This document shows positions 38,249 through 46,540 of a stretch of DNA of 64,000 nt, in pieces. The first letter of the stretch is position 1, and each line of letters starts with the position of its first letter. The notes beneath the pieces are model-generated. The model ran no database searches, was not told the origin of the DNA, and saw only the letters and a program-made list of their open reading frames with translations. Position numbers and translations under genes: made by a program. This DNA is from JAJFUI01 sp963754135 (lineage in GTDB: Bacteria > Planctomycetota > Planctomycetia > Pirellulales > Thermoguttaceae): NCBI GenBank assembly GCA_963754135.1, contig CAVWEY010000003.1, positions 2,170,001-2,234,000 of the forward strand, read 5' to 3'.

Positions 38249-38679
38249 CACTTCGCCTCCGAGTATTCTCGCACGTTGCTCTGCACGTACTCGAGGAACG
38301 CCGCCTTGTCGTGGACTTTGCTCCAGATTTCCGTCAGGTTCTTGTACTCGGCGACCTTGTTTCCGGCCACCCGAGCCACCAGCAGCGTGGGACCGGTAAT
38401 GCTGTAGCCCTTGGTGAGGGTCTCGTTCTTCTCGTCCTGAAAGTCAATGTAGTGAAACTCGACTTTGCCCTTCTTGATCTGGTCGGCGAACGCGCTCTTG
38501 ACGGCTTCTTCCGAGTAGCCGCCCATCTTGAGGCAGGTTGGGCAGCGGTGCGTGCGGTGGAAATACATCACCACGACGCGGTCGGCGGGCGTGTCGGCCG
38601 CCCGCACGGCCGCGGCAAACGAGACAACCAGGAAGGCCGCGGCGGCACAGGTCACAACGGCGATGGCAAATCGTTTCAT
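38248..38679 (-). CDS. ArsF-like periplasmic protein (nitroreductase subunit family)
   Basis: 143 aa from ATG 38679, with AAGGAG upstream. A signal peptide (ending AAVRAAD) precedes a thioredoxin-like fold with the motif HRTHRCPTCLKMGGYSEEAV, i.e. a CxxC pair. ArsF family proteins are encoded beside ArsG in aromatic arsenical loci, and here the next gene is an ArsG-like permease whose ATG overlaps this stop. The function, reduction of nitrophenyl arsenicals or shuttling of thiols, is inferred from the family. Confidence 0.75.
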   Translation of the reverse strand: MKRFAIAVVTCAAAAFLVVSFAAAVRAADTPADRVVVMYFHRTHRCPTCLKMGGYSEEAVKSAFADQIKKGKVEFHYIDFQDEKNETLTKGYSITGPTLLVARVAGNKVAEYKNLTEIWSKVHDKAAFLEYVQSNVREYSEAK

Positions 38680-38728
38680 CACTCGGGTCTCCTTCTGCGA
38701 TAGCGAATGAACTCGGTTTCAGGTTTCT

Positions 38729-39385
38729 TCACGACACTTTGTGCTCGGGAACGGGGATCGGCGGAGGTTCCTTCGAGGGCGTGGCCGGGGCGGCGGGGAT
38801 TGGAATCTTCGGCGCCTCCGCGTGCGGCGGCGATGCTGGCGGCTGCCCGGCCGGTGCGAGCATTTGCTCGATTTCGCCCCGCAGGTAGCCGGCAAGGGCG
38901 GCCTTGTCGCCCGCCAACCCCAATACCTTGTCGAGGCGCCGCCACGTCTGCACCCGATTGTCCTTCATCCGTACCAGAACGACAACGGGGTCAGTGACCT
39001 CGAACCGCCGGGCCAGTTCCGCGCCGGCGGGCTTCTCGTAGTTCAGCACCTTCCAGACGATCTCGCCGCGGTCCAGTTGTGGCGAGAAGCCGGCTTCGAG
39101 GGTTTCCTGCGCCTGCGACTCGACCGCGCGGCAGTTGGCGCAGCGCATGTTGCTGTGGAAGTAGTAGACCACCAGTCCGTCGTCGGTTTGCTGTTCGCGC
39201 GGGTGCGCGCCGGCTGGGGCCAGCCCGCCCTCCTTTCGGATCGCCCGCAACTGCTCGGCGATCTCCGTCAACTGCGGCTCGAGCTGCGAGGCGGCCTGGG
39301 AGTCCAACGAGCGGGCGATCAACACCACCAGCGCCGCCGAACACAGCGCGATCAAGCAGACCGCCAGGGCGTTCTTCAGTCCCAT
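38729..39385 (-). CDS. second ArsF-like protein, membrane-anchored
   Basis: 218 aa from ATG 39385. One N-terminal helix (MGLKNALAVCLIALCSAALV) anchors it. The domain VVYYFHSNMRCANCRAVESQAQETLE has the CxxC pair and matches the ArsF-like neighbour (VVMYFHRTHRCPTC). A Pro-rich tail of about 40 residues follows. It is 49 bp upstream of the smaller ArsF gene. The two may be an anchored and a soluble member of one thiol-redox relay. Confidence 0.7.
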   Translation of the reverse strand: MGLKNALAVCLIALCSAALVVLIARSLDSQAASQLEPQLTEIAEQLRAIRKEGGLAPAGAHPREQQTDDGLVVYYFHSNMRCANCRAVESQAQETLEAGFSPQLDRGEIVWKVLNYEKPAGAELARRFEVTDPVVVLVRMKDNRVQTWRRLDKVLGLAGDKAALAGYLRGEIEQMLAPAGQPPASPPHAEAPKIPIPAAPATPSKEPPPIPVPEHKVS

Positions 39386-39398
39386 ACCGGTGTCCCTT

Positions 39399-40108
39399 TC
39401 ACGTCGGCTCTGCTGGCGGCCGCGGTCCGCAGTGCGCGCGGTAGGCGGCCACAAGGGCGTCCCGATAGTCGGTTCGCTCGCGGTCGTCGATAGAATGATA
39501 AATGCTTACCGTCTTCAGCAGCGCGTCGCCGCAATCGCCGTCGGGCGCAGGCCCTTCTGCTGGAGATGCCGGAAGATCAACGGCAGACCGGCCACGGCGA
39601 CCGGCTTTCCCTTGATCTCCAACAGGCCGTCGGCCGACGGGGCGCCGCAGGCGCAACAGGCGCCGGAAGCGACGGGGGCCTCGCCCGGCTCGCCCGTGGA
39701 AGGCGAAGCCAGCAGGGCGTCCACCTCGGCGGCGATCCGCTCGGCCACGATCCAGACGGCTTCCTCGTCGGCCTTGCCGGCGTCGCGGGCCGAGCGGCGG
39801 CAGGCCGTTGCCCGGTCGCCCAGGATGTCGCTCACCACGAGCGAGGCGCTCACTTGGCCGCTGTACTGCTCGGTGCCGCGCTTGGCGCAGAGCTTCGGGC
39901 AGCCATCGACGGTGATGGTGGGATGCTCACGGGCGAAGCGGCGCTCGCCGGCCTCCCCCGCCAGAAACAACGGCAGGCAGAGGGTCACGGTCTGTTGCGG
40001 GCGCAACGCTTCCAAGACCCGCCGGGCGGCCAACCGCGAGACCGTGCCCACGGGAATTTCCTCTCCGCTACAGGAGATGATGCCGATCTTGGAGACTGCC
40101 TCCGCCAT
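39399..40108 (-). CDS. DGC-domain putative zinc-binding protein (frameshifted C-terminus)
   Basis: ATG 40108 with GAGGAA upstream. DGC-domain motif ITVDGCPKLCAKR and an N-terminal IISCSGEEIPVGTVSR segment, with a CCACG cluster later. DGC proteins are putative zinc-binding proteins of unknown function. The last part (DGDCGDALLKTVSIYHSID to PRPPAEPT) is in another frame, joining near 39545. Related to the shorter DGC protein upstream, so the pair is probably a duplication. Confidence 0.72.
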
Positions 40109-40118
40109 GACGCTTTCC

Positions 40119-40583
40119 TCAATAGGGTTGTGGTACGGGCGTCTCGCCTGCATCCTGACAAGCAGGTGGGACGCCTGCACCACAAGTCCCGACCACCTCG
40201 GCGGCCAACTCCTCGACAACCGCCCATCCCGCTTCGCTCAGTTCTGTTGGGGTGCCGAAGTCCGCGCCGCGATGGCGTTTCATCGCGTCGTAGACCCGTA
40301 TCCCCCGGACGATCTTCCCGCCCGATAGCCCGACATTTTTGTAAGCGCAGAGTTTCGGGCAGCCGTCCAAGGTGATGCACGGGGTCTGTTGGACTTTTTG
40401 CCGCGTTTCGGGATCGCCGGTCACCAGCAAGGCCAGACACACCGTATCGGCCTTGCCGGGCAGGAGGCCATCGGTGACGTGGTAGACGGCCTCGCGGCTC
40501 ACCAGCCCGTGTACCTTGCCGATCCCGCTGCAAGGGATCACCAGGACTTCTTGCGTTTGACCGGTGCTGTCCATCGTCGTCAC
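40119..40583 (-). CDS. DGC-domain putative zinc-binding protein
   Basis: About 151-154 aa; GTG 40583 overlaps the thioredoxin stop, with ATG 40574 as the alternative. Motifs VIPCSGIGKVHGLVSRE and ITLDGCPKLCAYKNVG match the DGC domain. The final residues (GAGVPPACQDAGETPVPQPY) are encoded by an inverted repeat (40129-40183), so the natural C-terminus has been replaced. Sits between a small thioredoxin and a second DGC gene within the arsenic operon; function unknown. Confidence 0.75.
   Translation of the reverse strand: MTTMDSTGQTQEVLVIPCSGIGKVHGLVSREAVYHVTDGLLPGKADTVCLALLVTGDPETRQKVQQTPCITLDGCPKLCAYKNVGLSGGKIVRGIRVYDAMKRHRGADFGTPTELSEAGWAVVEELAAEVVGTCGAGVPPACQDAGETPVPQPY
40129..40183. repeat. 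GTGGTACGGGCGTC...GACGCCTGCACCAC inverted repeat at gene 3' end
   Basis: Imperfect hairpin supplying the C-terminal codons and stop of the shorter DGC gene. Confidence 0.7.
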
Positions 40584-40825
40584 GCTGCCTTCGCCGCAAG
40601 AAGGATCTTCTTGATTTCCTCGACGTTCGGCACGCGGCCGGCCGCCTTGACTTCGCCGTTGATGACCAGCCCCGGCGTCATAAGAATCTCAAAGGCCATG
40701 ATCTGCTGGATGTCTTCCACCTTTTCGACCAGCCCTTCGACGCCGGTTTCCGCGACCGCTTTCTTGGCGTTCTCCAATAGCGTCCGGCACTTGACGCATC
40801 CCGTTCCCAGAATTTGAATGAGCAT
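40580..40825 (-). CDS. small thioredoxin-fold redox protein (MTH895/TM0996 type)
   Basis: 81 aa from ATG 40825, with GAGGAA upstream. MLIQILGTGCVKCRTLLENA carries the CxxC active site right after the first strand, followed by the cis-Pro segment MTPGLVINGEVKAAGR. This small family of redox-active disulfide proteins is often linked to CcdA-type permeases and arsenic genes. Its stop overlaps the start of the DGC gene. A reductant for the lipoyl or OsmC partners is a reasonable guess, not shown. Confidence 0.85.
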   Translation of the reverse strand: MLIQILGTGCVKCRTLLENAKKAVAETGVEGLVEKVEDIQQIMAFEILMTPGLVINGEVKAAGRVPNVEEIKKILLAAKAA

Positions 40826-40827
40826 GT

Positions 40828-41280
40828 CTATTCCTCGATGACGATTTCGGGTTCCACGATGATTTCGGACTTCACCGAATTGGCGACCAGGCTGTATTTC
40901 TGCGCAGACTGGAGGGCGCGCCGCACGCGGGCTTCGACCACCGGCGGGGGTTCGCCGCCGGCGGCCACGCGGATGGCCGGGCGGAAGTGCAGCCGACTGA
41001 AGATCTCTGTCCGGTCCAATTCGATCAGTTTCGTCCCCTCGGTGCGGCACTCGTAGGAGAGCAGCTTGAGCTTGAACCGCTCGGCCGCCCAGAGGAACAT
41101 CAGCATCACGCAGGTGTTGGCGGCGGCGACGAAGGCGTCCTCGGGGGTGAGCACGCCGACGGCGCCGTGGGCGTCGGGCGGGGCCGAAAACCGCATTTCC
41201 GGCCCGTTCCCCAGCACCAGGTGGCCCCAATGCTCGCCCGTCCAACGCACGTCGGTCTGGTAGGTTGCCGTCCGGCTCAT
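40828..41280 (-). CDS. OsmC-family protein
   Basis: 150 aa from ATG 41280, overlapping the lipoyl-protein stop (ATGA). OsmC/Ohr fold with the conserved segment LTPEDAFVAAANTCVMLMFLWAAER (one active-site-type Cys) and the C-terminal block ALQSAQKYSLVANSVK. Ohr/OsmC peroxidases use two Cys and are reduced by lipoyl proteins. Here the typical second Cys is in YECRTEG. The adjacent lipoyl carrier fits such a partnership. Confidence 0.82.
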   Translation of the reverse strand: MSRTATYQTDVRWTGEHWGHLVLGNGPEMRFSAPPDAHGAVGVLTPEDAFVAAANTCVMLMFLWAAERFKLKLLSYECRTEGTKLIELDRTEIFSRLHFRPAIRVAAGGEPPPVVEARVRRALQSAQKYSLVANSVKSEIIVEPEIVIEE

Positions 41281-41723
41281 GCGGCGATCTCCTGGTGCGC
41301 CTGGGACCGCATCAGCGCCAGGTAGGCCGGCGGATCGAGCAGCTTTGCCCGGTCCGCCTCCCAGTCCGCCGGCTCGATCACTGCCAGCCAGCCCGCGCCG
41401 TAGGGGTCCTGGTTGATCGTCTCCGGGGCCGGTTCCAGCGCCGCGTTCACTTCGGTCAGCGTCCCCCCCAGCGGCGCGAAGATGCTCTGGTTCATCTTGA
41501 TCGTTTCGACTTCGGCCAACTCGTCCCCGGCCCGGAGCCCGGTCCCCGCGGGTTTCACGTGAACGAAGGCCACGTCGCCGCCGCGTTGCTGGAGGTAGTC
41601 GGTCAGTCCGATCCGCACGCCCTGCCCTTGGGGCTGCACCCAAACGCCCTCCGCACTGTAAAGGCGGTCCGCCGCGACGCGGAACACGAACTTGTCGACC
41701 GTTGTTTCGAGGTATTCCGGCAT
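41277..41723 (-). CDS. GcvH-like lipoyl carrier protein
   Basis: 148 aa from ATG 41723 (MPEYLETTVDKFVFR). GcvH fold with lipoylated-type Lys in AEVETIKMNQSIFAPLGG and the downstream GAGWLAVIEPADWEAD. No gcvT or gcvP is near, so it is not part of a normal glycine cleavage operon. Being translationally coupled to OsmC and near a thioredoxin, it likely carries electrons as a dithiol. Any direct link to arsenic is an inference from the location. Confidence 0.82.
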   Translation of the reverse strand: MPEYLETTVDKFVFRVAADRLYSAEGVWVQPQGQGVRIGLTDYLQQRGGDVAFVHVKPAGTGLRAGDELAEVETIKMNQSIFAPLGGTLTEVNAALEPAPETINQDPYGAGWLAVIEPADWEADRAKLLDPPAYLALMRSQAHQEIAA

Positions 41724-41731
41724 GGCAAATC

Positions 41732-42058
41732 CTACCGGGCCAGGCACGCCCGCTGCTGCCGGGCGTTGCACTCCATCACCGACTCCACGCACTCGAAGAA
41801 ATCCAAAACGCACGTCACCCGCAAACGGTAATACACCTGCGCACCGCGTCTTTCGTCGTCGATGATTCCGGCGCCTTTGAGCATCGCCAGGTGGCGTGAG
41901 ACGGTCGACATGTCAGCGCCCACCATCGCGGTCAACTCGCAGACACGGCGCTCGCCATTGCGGGCCAGTTCATCGACAAGGAACAACCGGGTGGGGTGAG
42001 CCAGTGCCTTGAGGATGTTGGCCCGCGCCTCGTACTTCGCTTGCATTTTGGCGTTCAT
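41732..42058 (-). CDS. arsR: ArsR/SmtB-family repressor
   Basis: 108 aa from ATG 42058, with GAGGAG upstream. Winged helix: KALAHPTRLFLVDELA, recognition segment MVGADMSTVSRHLAMLKGAG and wing IIDDERRGAQVYYRL. The usual ELCVC arsenic motif is absent (RRVCELT has one Cys), but the C-terminus holds a Cys set (CVLDFFECVESVMECNARQQRAC) that could form an alternative As(III) or metal site. Only 8 bp before the lipoyl gene, so it probably controls the thiol part of the operon. Confidence 0.85.
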   Translation of the reverse strand: MNAKMQAKYEARANILKALAHPTRLFLVDELARNGERRVCELTAMVGADMSTVSRHLAMLKGAGIIDDERRGAQVYYRLRVTCVLDFFECVESVMECNARQQRACLAR

Positions 42059-42164
42059 CGGTCTCCTCTTCCTCCCCATCGGCCGGAAACATTTGCTAGT
42101 TTAGCCAAATATGCAATCGGTGTCAACCCACGGCGGCGCGACGATTGGCGGCCGTAGGACGCCT

Positions 42165-42233
42165 GTAGGAGGCGACTCCCGTCGCCGAAAGGGATACGCG
42201 ACTCGCGCAAATTCGGCGACGGGAGTCGCCTAC
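42165..42233. repeat. paired GTAGGAGGCGACTCCCGTCG inverted repeat
   Basis: Long perfect arms between acr3 and arsR. It is a repeat, but it may also terminate acr3 transcription. Confidence 0.85.
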
Positions 42234-42256
42234 TGCAAGCAATGTTGCGAAAAACG

Positions 42257-43351
42257 CTACGCCAGTCCCCTAGTTTCCCCAAAATACCGCCGCCGGAAGT
42301 ACAACGACACGTTCACCAACCCGATCATCACCGGCACCTCGACCAGGGGACCGATGACCGCGGCCAGCGCCACCCCGCTGTGGATGGTGAACACGGCCAC
42401 GGCCACGGCGATTGCCAACTCGAAATTGTTGCTGGCGGCGGTAAACGAGAGCGTGGCCGTCTTGGCATAGTCCGCCCCGGCCATCCGCCCCATGAAGAAG
42501 CTAACCAGAAACATGACGATGAAGTAGATCAAGAGCGGTACGGCAATCATCAGCACGTCGAAGGGAATGCGCACGATCTGATCGCCCTTCAGGCTGAACA
42601 TCACCAAGATCGTAAACAGCAGCGCCACCAGCGTGATGGGACTGATCTTGGGAATGAACGATCTTTCGTACCACGTCCGCCCCTTGAGGTTCAGCAGCAC
42701 GATGCGGGTAATCAGGCCCGCCAAGAAGGGAATGCCCAGGTAAATGAACACGCTCCGGGCAATCTGTCCCATGCTGACCTGGACGACCTTGCCCTCCAGG
42801 CCCAACAGCGGCGGCAGCCAGGTAATGAACACCCAGGCGTAGACGCTGTAGAAAAACACCTGGAAAAGGCTGTTGAAGGCGACCAGCCCGGCGGCATACT
42901 CCGTGTCGCCCTTGGCCAGATCGTTCCATACGATGACCATCGCAATACAGCGGGCCAGTCCGATGAGGATCAGCCCAGTCATATACTGCATGAACTTGGG
43001 ATCATCGGGGAGGAAGGCGGGGAACAGGAAGCCCATGAACCCGACGGCCAACACGAACATCAGAACCGGCCCGACCACCCAGTTCTGCACCAGCGACAGC
43101 CCTAGAACTTTCCAGTCGCGGAACACATCGTGGAGTTCCTCGTACTTCACCTTGGCCAGTGGCGGGTACATCATCAGGATCAAGCCGACGGCAATGGGGA
43201 TGTTGGTCGTATCCACTTGGAAGCGGTCGATAAACGATCCGATGCCAGGCATGTAGTGGCCCAACCCAACGCCGACCGCCATCGCCAGGAAGATCCACAG
43301 CGTCAGGAAACGGTCGAGGAAGGAGAGTCTCTTGCCGACGTGTTCGTTCAT
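42257..43351 (-). CDS. acr3: arsenite efflux permease, Acr3 family
   Basis: 364 aa with ten predicted membrane helices, starting MNEHVGKRLSFLDRFLTLWI. Acr3 hallmarks: the conserved Cys in LIGLARCIAMVIVWNDLAKG in helix 4, and the Glu-containing segment AASNNFELAIAVAVAVF. It exports arsenite using the proton motive force. It sits between arsC and the second arsR and shares direction with both. Confidence 0.93.
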   Translation of the reverse strand: MNEHVGKRLSFLDRFLTLWIFLAMAVGVGLGHYMPGIGSFIDRFQVDTTNIPIAVGLILMMYPPLAKVKYEELHDVFRDWKVLGLSLVQNWVVGPVLMFVLAVGFMGFLFPAFLPDDPKFMQYMTGLILIGLARCIAMVIVWNDLAKGDTEYAAGLVAFNSLFQVFFYSVYAWVFITWLPPLLGLEGKVVQVSMGQIARSVFIYLGIPFLAGLITRIVLLNLKGRTWYERSFIPKISPITLVALLFTILVMFSLKGDQIVRIPFDVLMIAVPLLIYFIVMFLVSFFMGRMAGADYAKTATLSFTAASNNFELAIAVAVAVFTIHSGVALAAVIGPLVEVPVMIGLVNVSLYFRRRYFGETRGLA

Positions 43352-43402
43352 GGGTTGGCCGCTGGGGGTTGGCCGCTGGGGGTTGGTTGGGATCGAGGTT
43401 GG

Positions 43403-43459
43403 GGTGGCAGTTGTACTGCCACCCCGATTTCGCGGGTGCGGCAGTACAACTGCCGCACC
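43403..43459. repeat. paired GGTGGCAGTTGTACTGCC inverted repeat
   Basis: Two nested palindromes between arsC and acr3. Confidence 0.85.
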
Positions 43460-43531
43460 AACGGGGGTCGATGGTATTTGTCATTTTAGCCAAATGACCA
43501 AGTATTGTCAACCCGGCCGCCGGCATTTATT

Positions 43532-43587
43532 GTACTCCTCACGCTCCGCGTGACGGGGCCGCATCAGGCGGAGCGTGATGAGTACAT
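43532..43587. repeat. TGTACTCCTCACGCTCCGCG inverted repeat at arsC 3' end
   Basis: The arms overlap the last codons of arsC, which read THHAPPDAAPSRGA from the repeat. Confidence 0.75.
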
Positions 43588-44030
43588 TCGGGCAGCCGCT
43601 CTGCAAACGCCCGGATCTCGTCCCGCACCCGGCGGTAAGGGGCCAACCGCTCTTGCTCCGTAGCCGCCCCGGCCGCCAGCCGGGGCGGATCGTCGAACCC
43701 GACGTGGATCACCTTCGCCCCGCCGGGGAACACCGGACAACTCTCGCGGGCCCGATCGCAAACCGTGACCACGCAGTCGAACTCAATGCCGCCCAGCTCG
43801 GCGGTGGTTTTCGACCGTTGGCCGGAGATGTCCACGCCCGCCTCCACCATCACCCGGACGGCGTCCGGGTCCAGTCCGCGGGCCTCGATGCCGGCCGAAT
43901 AGGGCTCGATCCGATCGCCGTGGAGGGCCCGCGCCCAGCCCTCCGCCATCTGGCTGCGGCAGGAGTTGCCCGTGCAGAGAAAGAGCACCTTCAGTTTCGA
44001 CGTTGACTGGCCGGTCATTGCGGGGCACAT
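43539..44030 (-). CDS. arsC: thioredoxin-linked arsenate reductase
   Basis: 163 aa from ATG 44030 (GAGAG upstream; ATG 44018, overlapping the arsR stop, is possible). LMW-phosphatase loop LCTGNSCRSQMAEGW with the catalytic Cys, and the resolving pair CDRARESC of thioredoxin-dependent ArsC. Reduces arsenate to arsenite for export by the neighbouring Acr3. The last ~14 residues come from a palindromic repeat. A thioredoxin reductase at 27.4 kb and the small thioredoxin at 40.6 kb are candidate partners. Confidence 0.93.
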   Translation of the reverse strand: MCPAMTGQSTSKLKVLFLCTGNSCRSQMAEGWARALHGDRIEPYSAGIEARGLDPDAVRVMVEAGVDISGQRSKTTAELGGIEFDCVVTVCDRARESCPVFPGGAKVIHVGFDDPPRLAAGAATEQERLAPYRRVRDEIRAFAERLPECTHHAPPDAAPSRGA

Positions 44031-44509
44031 TGACTCTCACAAAGCTCGCTCGGGTCCAACGTCAGGATTCTCTTCAGGCGCTGAACGTCGAAAACCACCT
44101 GCGGATCGGCGGCCAGCGAGTTCTCGGCCCACTCGATTGCCTGGCGCACCGCGGGCGGGACGTCGCCCTGGGGGAGGCGGAAATACTGCCAGCGGCCCTT
44201 CTTGCGCCCCACCACCAGCCGCGCCTGCCGCAGGATCGACATGTGCTTCGACACCGTTGACGGCGCCAGACCGACCAGTTCCACGAGCTGGCAGAGGCAC
44301 AACTCCTGCTCCCGCAGCCCCAGCAACAAGCGGACGCGGTTCTGGTCGGCCAACGCCTTGGTGACCGCCATGAACTCCGAAAGACTCGTTGCCGCGGCTC
44401 CCTCGGGCAAGTAGGTCCCGCCTGCCGGGTGGGACTCCGGTGTCGGGGACGCAATCGGAGCACAGGGTCCCGCCCGGCAGGCGGGACCTGCATCGCATTC
44501 ACGCGACAT
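44015..44509 (-). CDS. arsR: ArsR-family arsenic repressor
   Basis: The core (AVTKALADQNRVRLLLGL, ELCLCQLVELVGLAPSTVSKH) includes the ELCxC arsenite-binding motif and a winged-helix recognition helix. The longest frame begins at ATG 44509, but residues 5-35 are encoded by a GTCCCGCC inverted repeat (44414-44489), so the natural N-terminus is unclear; ATG 44372 is too short because SLSEF upstream is family-conserved. It overlaps the ABC ATPase gene upstream and arsC downstream, so it probably autoregulates the operon. Confidence 0.87.
   Translation of the reverse strand: MSRECDAGPACRAGPCAPIASPTPESHPAGGTYLPEGAAATSLSEFMAVTKALADQNRVRLLLGLREQELCLCQLVELVGLAPSTVSKHMSILRQARLVVGRKKGRWQYFRLPQGDVPPAVRQAIEWAENSLAADPQVVFDVQRLKRILTLDPSELCESQCAPQ
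44414..44489. repeat. paired AGGTCCCGCCTGCCGGG inverted repeat inside arsR
   Basis: Long GC-rich arms around a ~35-bp loop, read in frame by the repressor gene. Confidence 0.8.
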
Positions 44510-45194
44510 GCAATTCCTCCTCGGCTGGCCGCTCGGAGAGGATCGCGCCGCCCCGGAGCCGCAGGGTGCGTTTCGCCCGTTGGGCCGCGCGGGGGTCGTG
44601 GGTCACCATGACGATCGTCCGGCCCTCGCCGTTGACTTCTTCGAGGAACTCGATCACCTGCTGCGTGGTTTCGGGGTCGAGGTTCCCGGTCGGCTCGTCG
44701 GCCAGGACCACGGCCGGATCGTTGGCCAACATGCGGGCCAGGGCCACGCGCTGCTGCTGGCCGACGCTCAACTCGCAGGGTTTGTGATGGAGCCGGTCGG
44801 CCAGTCCGACCCGCTCCAACAGCCCGGTGGCCCGTTCGATCTGGGTGCGGTCGTCCAGTCCGGCCAGGTACAGGGGGACCTTCACGTTTTCCAAGGCGGA
44901 AAGGTACGAAATCAGGTTGAACGTCTGAAAGACGAAGCCCACCTTCCGTTTCCTCAACCCGGCCCGCTTGTCGGTGCTCAGGTCGTAGATCGACTGTCCT
45001 TCGAGCAGCACGCGGCCGGAGGTGGGCGAGAGCATTCCGCCCAACATCAGCAGCAGGGTGCTCTTGCCGCTGCCGCTGGGGCCGACGACGGCCACGAAAT
45101 CGCCCTCGGCCACATGGGCCGTGGCGCCGTCCAAGGCGGTCACGAGTTGGCCGCGATGGCGGTATCTCTTGGTAACGTTTTCCATTCGCAACAT
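44499..45194 (-). CDS. MacB/LolD-type ABC transporter ATPase
   Basis: 231 aa from ATG 45194, AGGAGA upstream. Walker A GPSGSGKST, signature ELSVGQQQR, Walker B AVVLADEPTGNLD and H-loop VMVTHD. It matches the LolD/MacB class that pairs with FtsX-type permeases; the permease at 45317-46528 is its likely partner. The stop overlaps the arsR start. Its cargo is unknown, perhaps lipoprotein or metal-linked, given the operon. Confidence 0.9.
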   Translation of the reverse strand: MLRMENVTKRYRHRGQLVTALDGATAHVAEGDFVAVVGPSGSGKSTLLLMLGGMLSPTSGRVLLEGQSIYDLSTDKRAGLRKRKVGFVFQTFNLISYLSALENVKVPLYLAGLDDRTQIERATGLLERVGLADRLHHKPCELSVGQQQRVALARMLANDPAVVLADEPTGNLDPETTQQVIEFLEEVNGEGRTIVMVTHDPRAAQRAKRTLRLRGGAILSERPAEEELHVA

Positions 45195-45200
45195 GGGTTA

Positions 45201-45226
45201 TATCTCCTGGAAAGTCGCACGCGGGG
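45201..45226 (-). pseudogene. remnant of a second permease C-terminus
   Basis: Immediately 3' of the ABC repeat the DNA reads RATFQEI-stop, which duplicates the last residues of the permease at 45317-46528 (CATFQEI). It suggests a deleted second permease gene, with the palindrome inserted at the scar. Short, so only suggestive. Confidence 0.45.
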
Positions 45227-45287
45227 TGGCACGCCCTGAAAGGGCGTGGTAGACGGCCGAACCACGCCCTTTCAGGGCGTGCCACCC
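45224..45287. repeat. GGGTGGCACGCCCTGAAAGG inverted repeat
   Basis: Perfect arms of 27 bp around a short loop, between ABC permease and ATPase genes. Same family as 63438-63517. Confidence 0.85.
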
Positions 45288-45316
45288 GAATTCGACAACC
45301 TGTTTCCTTGCAGGGT

Positions 45317-46528
45317 TCAGATTTCTTGGAAGGTTGCGCACGGATCGAGCCGGGCGGCGCGTCGGGCGGGAAAATAGCTGGCCGCCAGCGCCAGCCCCAC
45401 CGAAATCAACACCGCCCAAAACGCGAGCATGGGCATGGGCAGCACGGGCACGCCGGCCAACTGCGGCCCCAGCACCATCGCCAAGGCGGTGCCCAACACG
45501 TAGCCGCCCACCCCGCCCACCAACCCCAGCAACAGGGCCTTGAGCAAGAAGATGCGGAGCACCAGCCACGAGTCGGCGCCCAGGGCCATCAGCGTGCCGA
45601 TTTCCCGCCGCCGCTCGAAGACGTTGGCGTACATGTAATTGGCGATGCTCGCCCCGCCCACGAAAACGATAATCACCAGGAACATGAGCGACAGATTCGC
45701 CATCAGCCGATTGATCTTGATCTGCGCGTCGGCAATCTGGGTGATCGTCACCACCTTGGCATCGGGCAGCAGGTGGTTGATCTTCTCCACCAGGCCCTTG
45801 GAGATTTGCTGACAGCAGCCGATCACTTCGATGGCATTGATGACCGGCCCCTTTTTCGAGAGGTCCTGAACGACGTGCAGGTGGGCGAAGATGCGGGAAT
45901 CGTCCACCGTGCCGGTCTGCGGCAGGACGGCGGTGAGCTTGAACTTCTTGCCCAGCATCTCCAGGCTGTCGGCCTCCTTCAGCCCGAGCGTAGCGGCCAC
46001 GTCGGCGCCGACGAGGATTTCGTTGTCTTCCAGCGTGTCGATGACCCGCTTGCGGGCGAGCGTTTTCTTGTCCTGCGAGCCCATCATGCCGACCGAGGCG
46101 CCGCAGCCGATGGGGCGGGAGAAGATTCCGGCTCCGCCCCAGGCGGCCTTGGCCTGGAACTCGCTCTTGGGCAAGATGCCGGTCAGGGTGAAGGTCTTGC
46201 CCCGCAACTCGACCGGGACCGACAACTTCGGCGAGAGGTTGTCCAGCCCTTGTAGGTCGGACACCGCAAGCTGCGTGACGTATTCCTCGGGGATCGTCTC
46301 GGCCTGCATGTCGGCTGCATAGTAGTCCTGGAGGGTCGCCGACTTGGGCAGGATCAGCACGTTGGCCCCCAGCGAATCCATTTGACTGGCCACGGCCAGT
46401 TCGGAATAGTGGGAGATGTTCTTGATCGACACGATCACCGTGATTCCCAGCAGGATCGCCAGGAAGCTGGTGAGCAGTTGACTCTTGCGCTCGAAAATCT
46501 CGCGCAAGACGAGGGTTCGCAATCGCAT
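45317..46528 (-). CDS. FtsX/MacB-type ABC permease
   Basis: 403 aa. One N-terminal helix, a large extracytoplasmic domain (about residues 45-260) and three C-terminal helices, with the family segment ANYMYANVFERRREIGTLMALGA. Cys residues in the outer domain (RPIGCGAS, VIGCCQQI) are uncommon for this class and could bind metal or a thiol. Partner of the ATPase downstream; both sit in the arsenic operon. Confidence 0.85.
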   Translation of the reverse strand: MRLRTLVLREIFERKSQLLTSFLAILLGITVIVSIKNISHYSELAVASQMDSLGANVLILPKSATLQDYYAADMQAETIPEEYVTQLAVSDLQGLDNLSPKLSVPVELRGKTFTLTGILPKSEFQAKAAWGGAGIFSRPIGCGASVGMMGSQDKKTLARKRVIDTLEDNEILVGADVAATLGLKEADSLEMLGKKFKLTAVLPQTGTVDDSRIFAHLHVVQDLSKKGPVINAIEVIGCCQQISKGLVEKINHLLPDAKVVTITQIADAQIKINRLMANLSLMFLVIIVFVGGASIANYMYANVFERRREIGTLMALGADSWLVLRIFLLKALLLGLVGGVGGYVLGTALAMVLGPQLAGVPVLPMPMLAFWAVLISVGLALAASYFPARRAARLDPCATFQEI

Positions 46529-46540
46529 GGCTCCGGTCTC

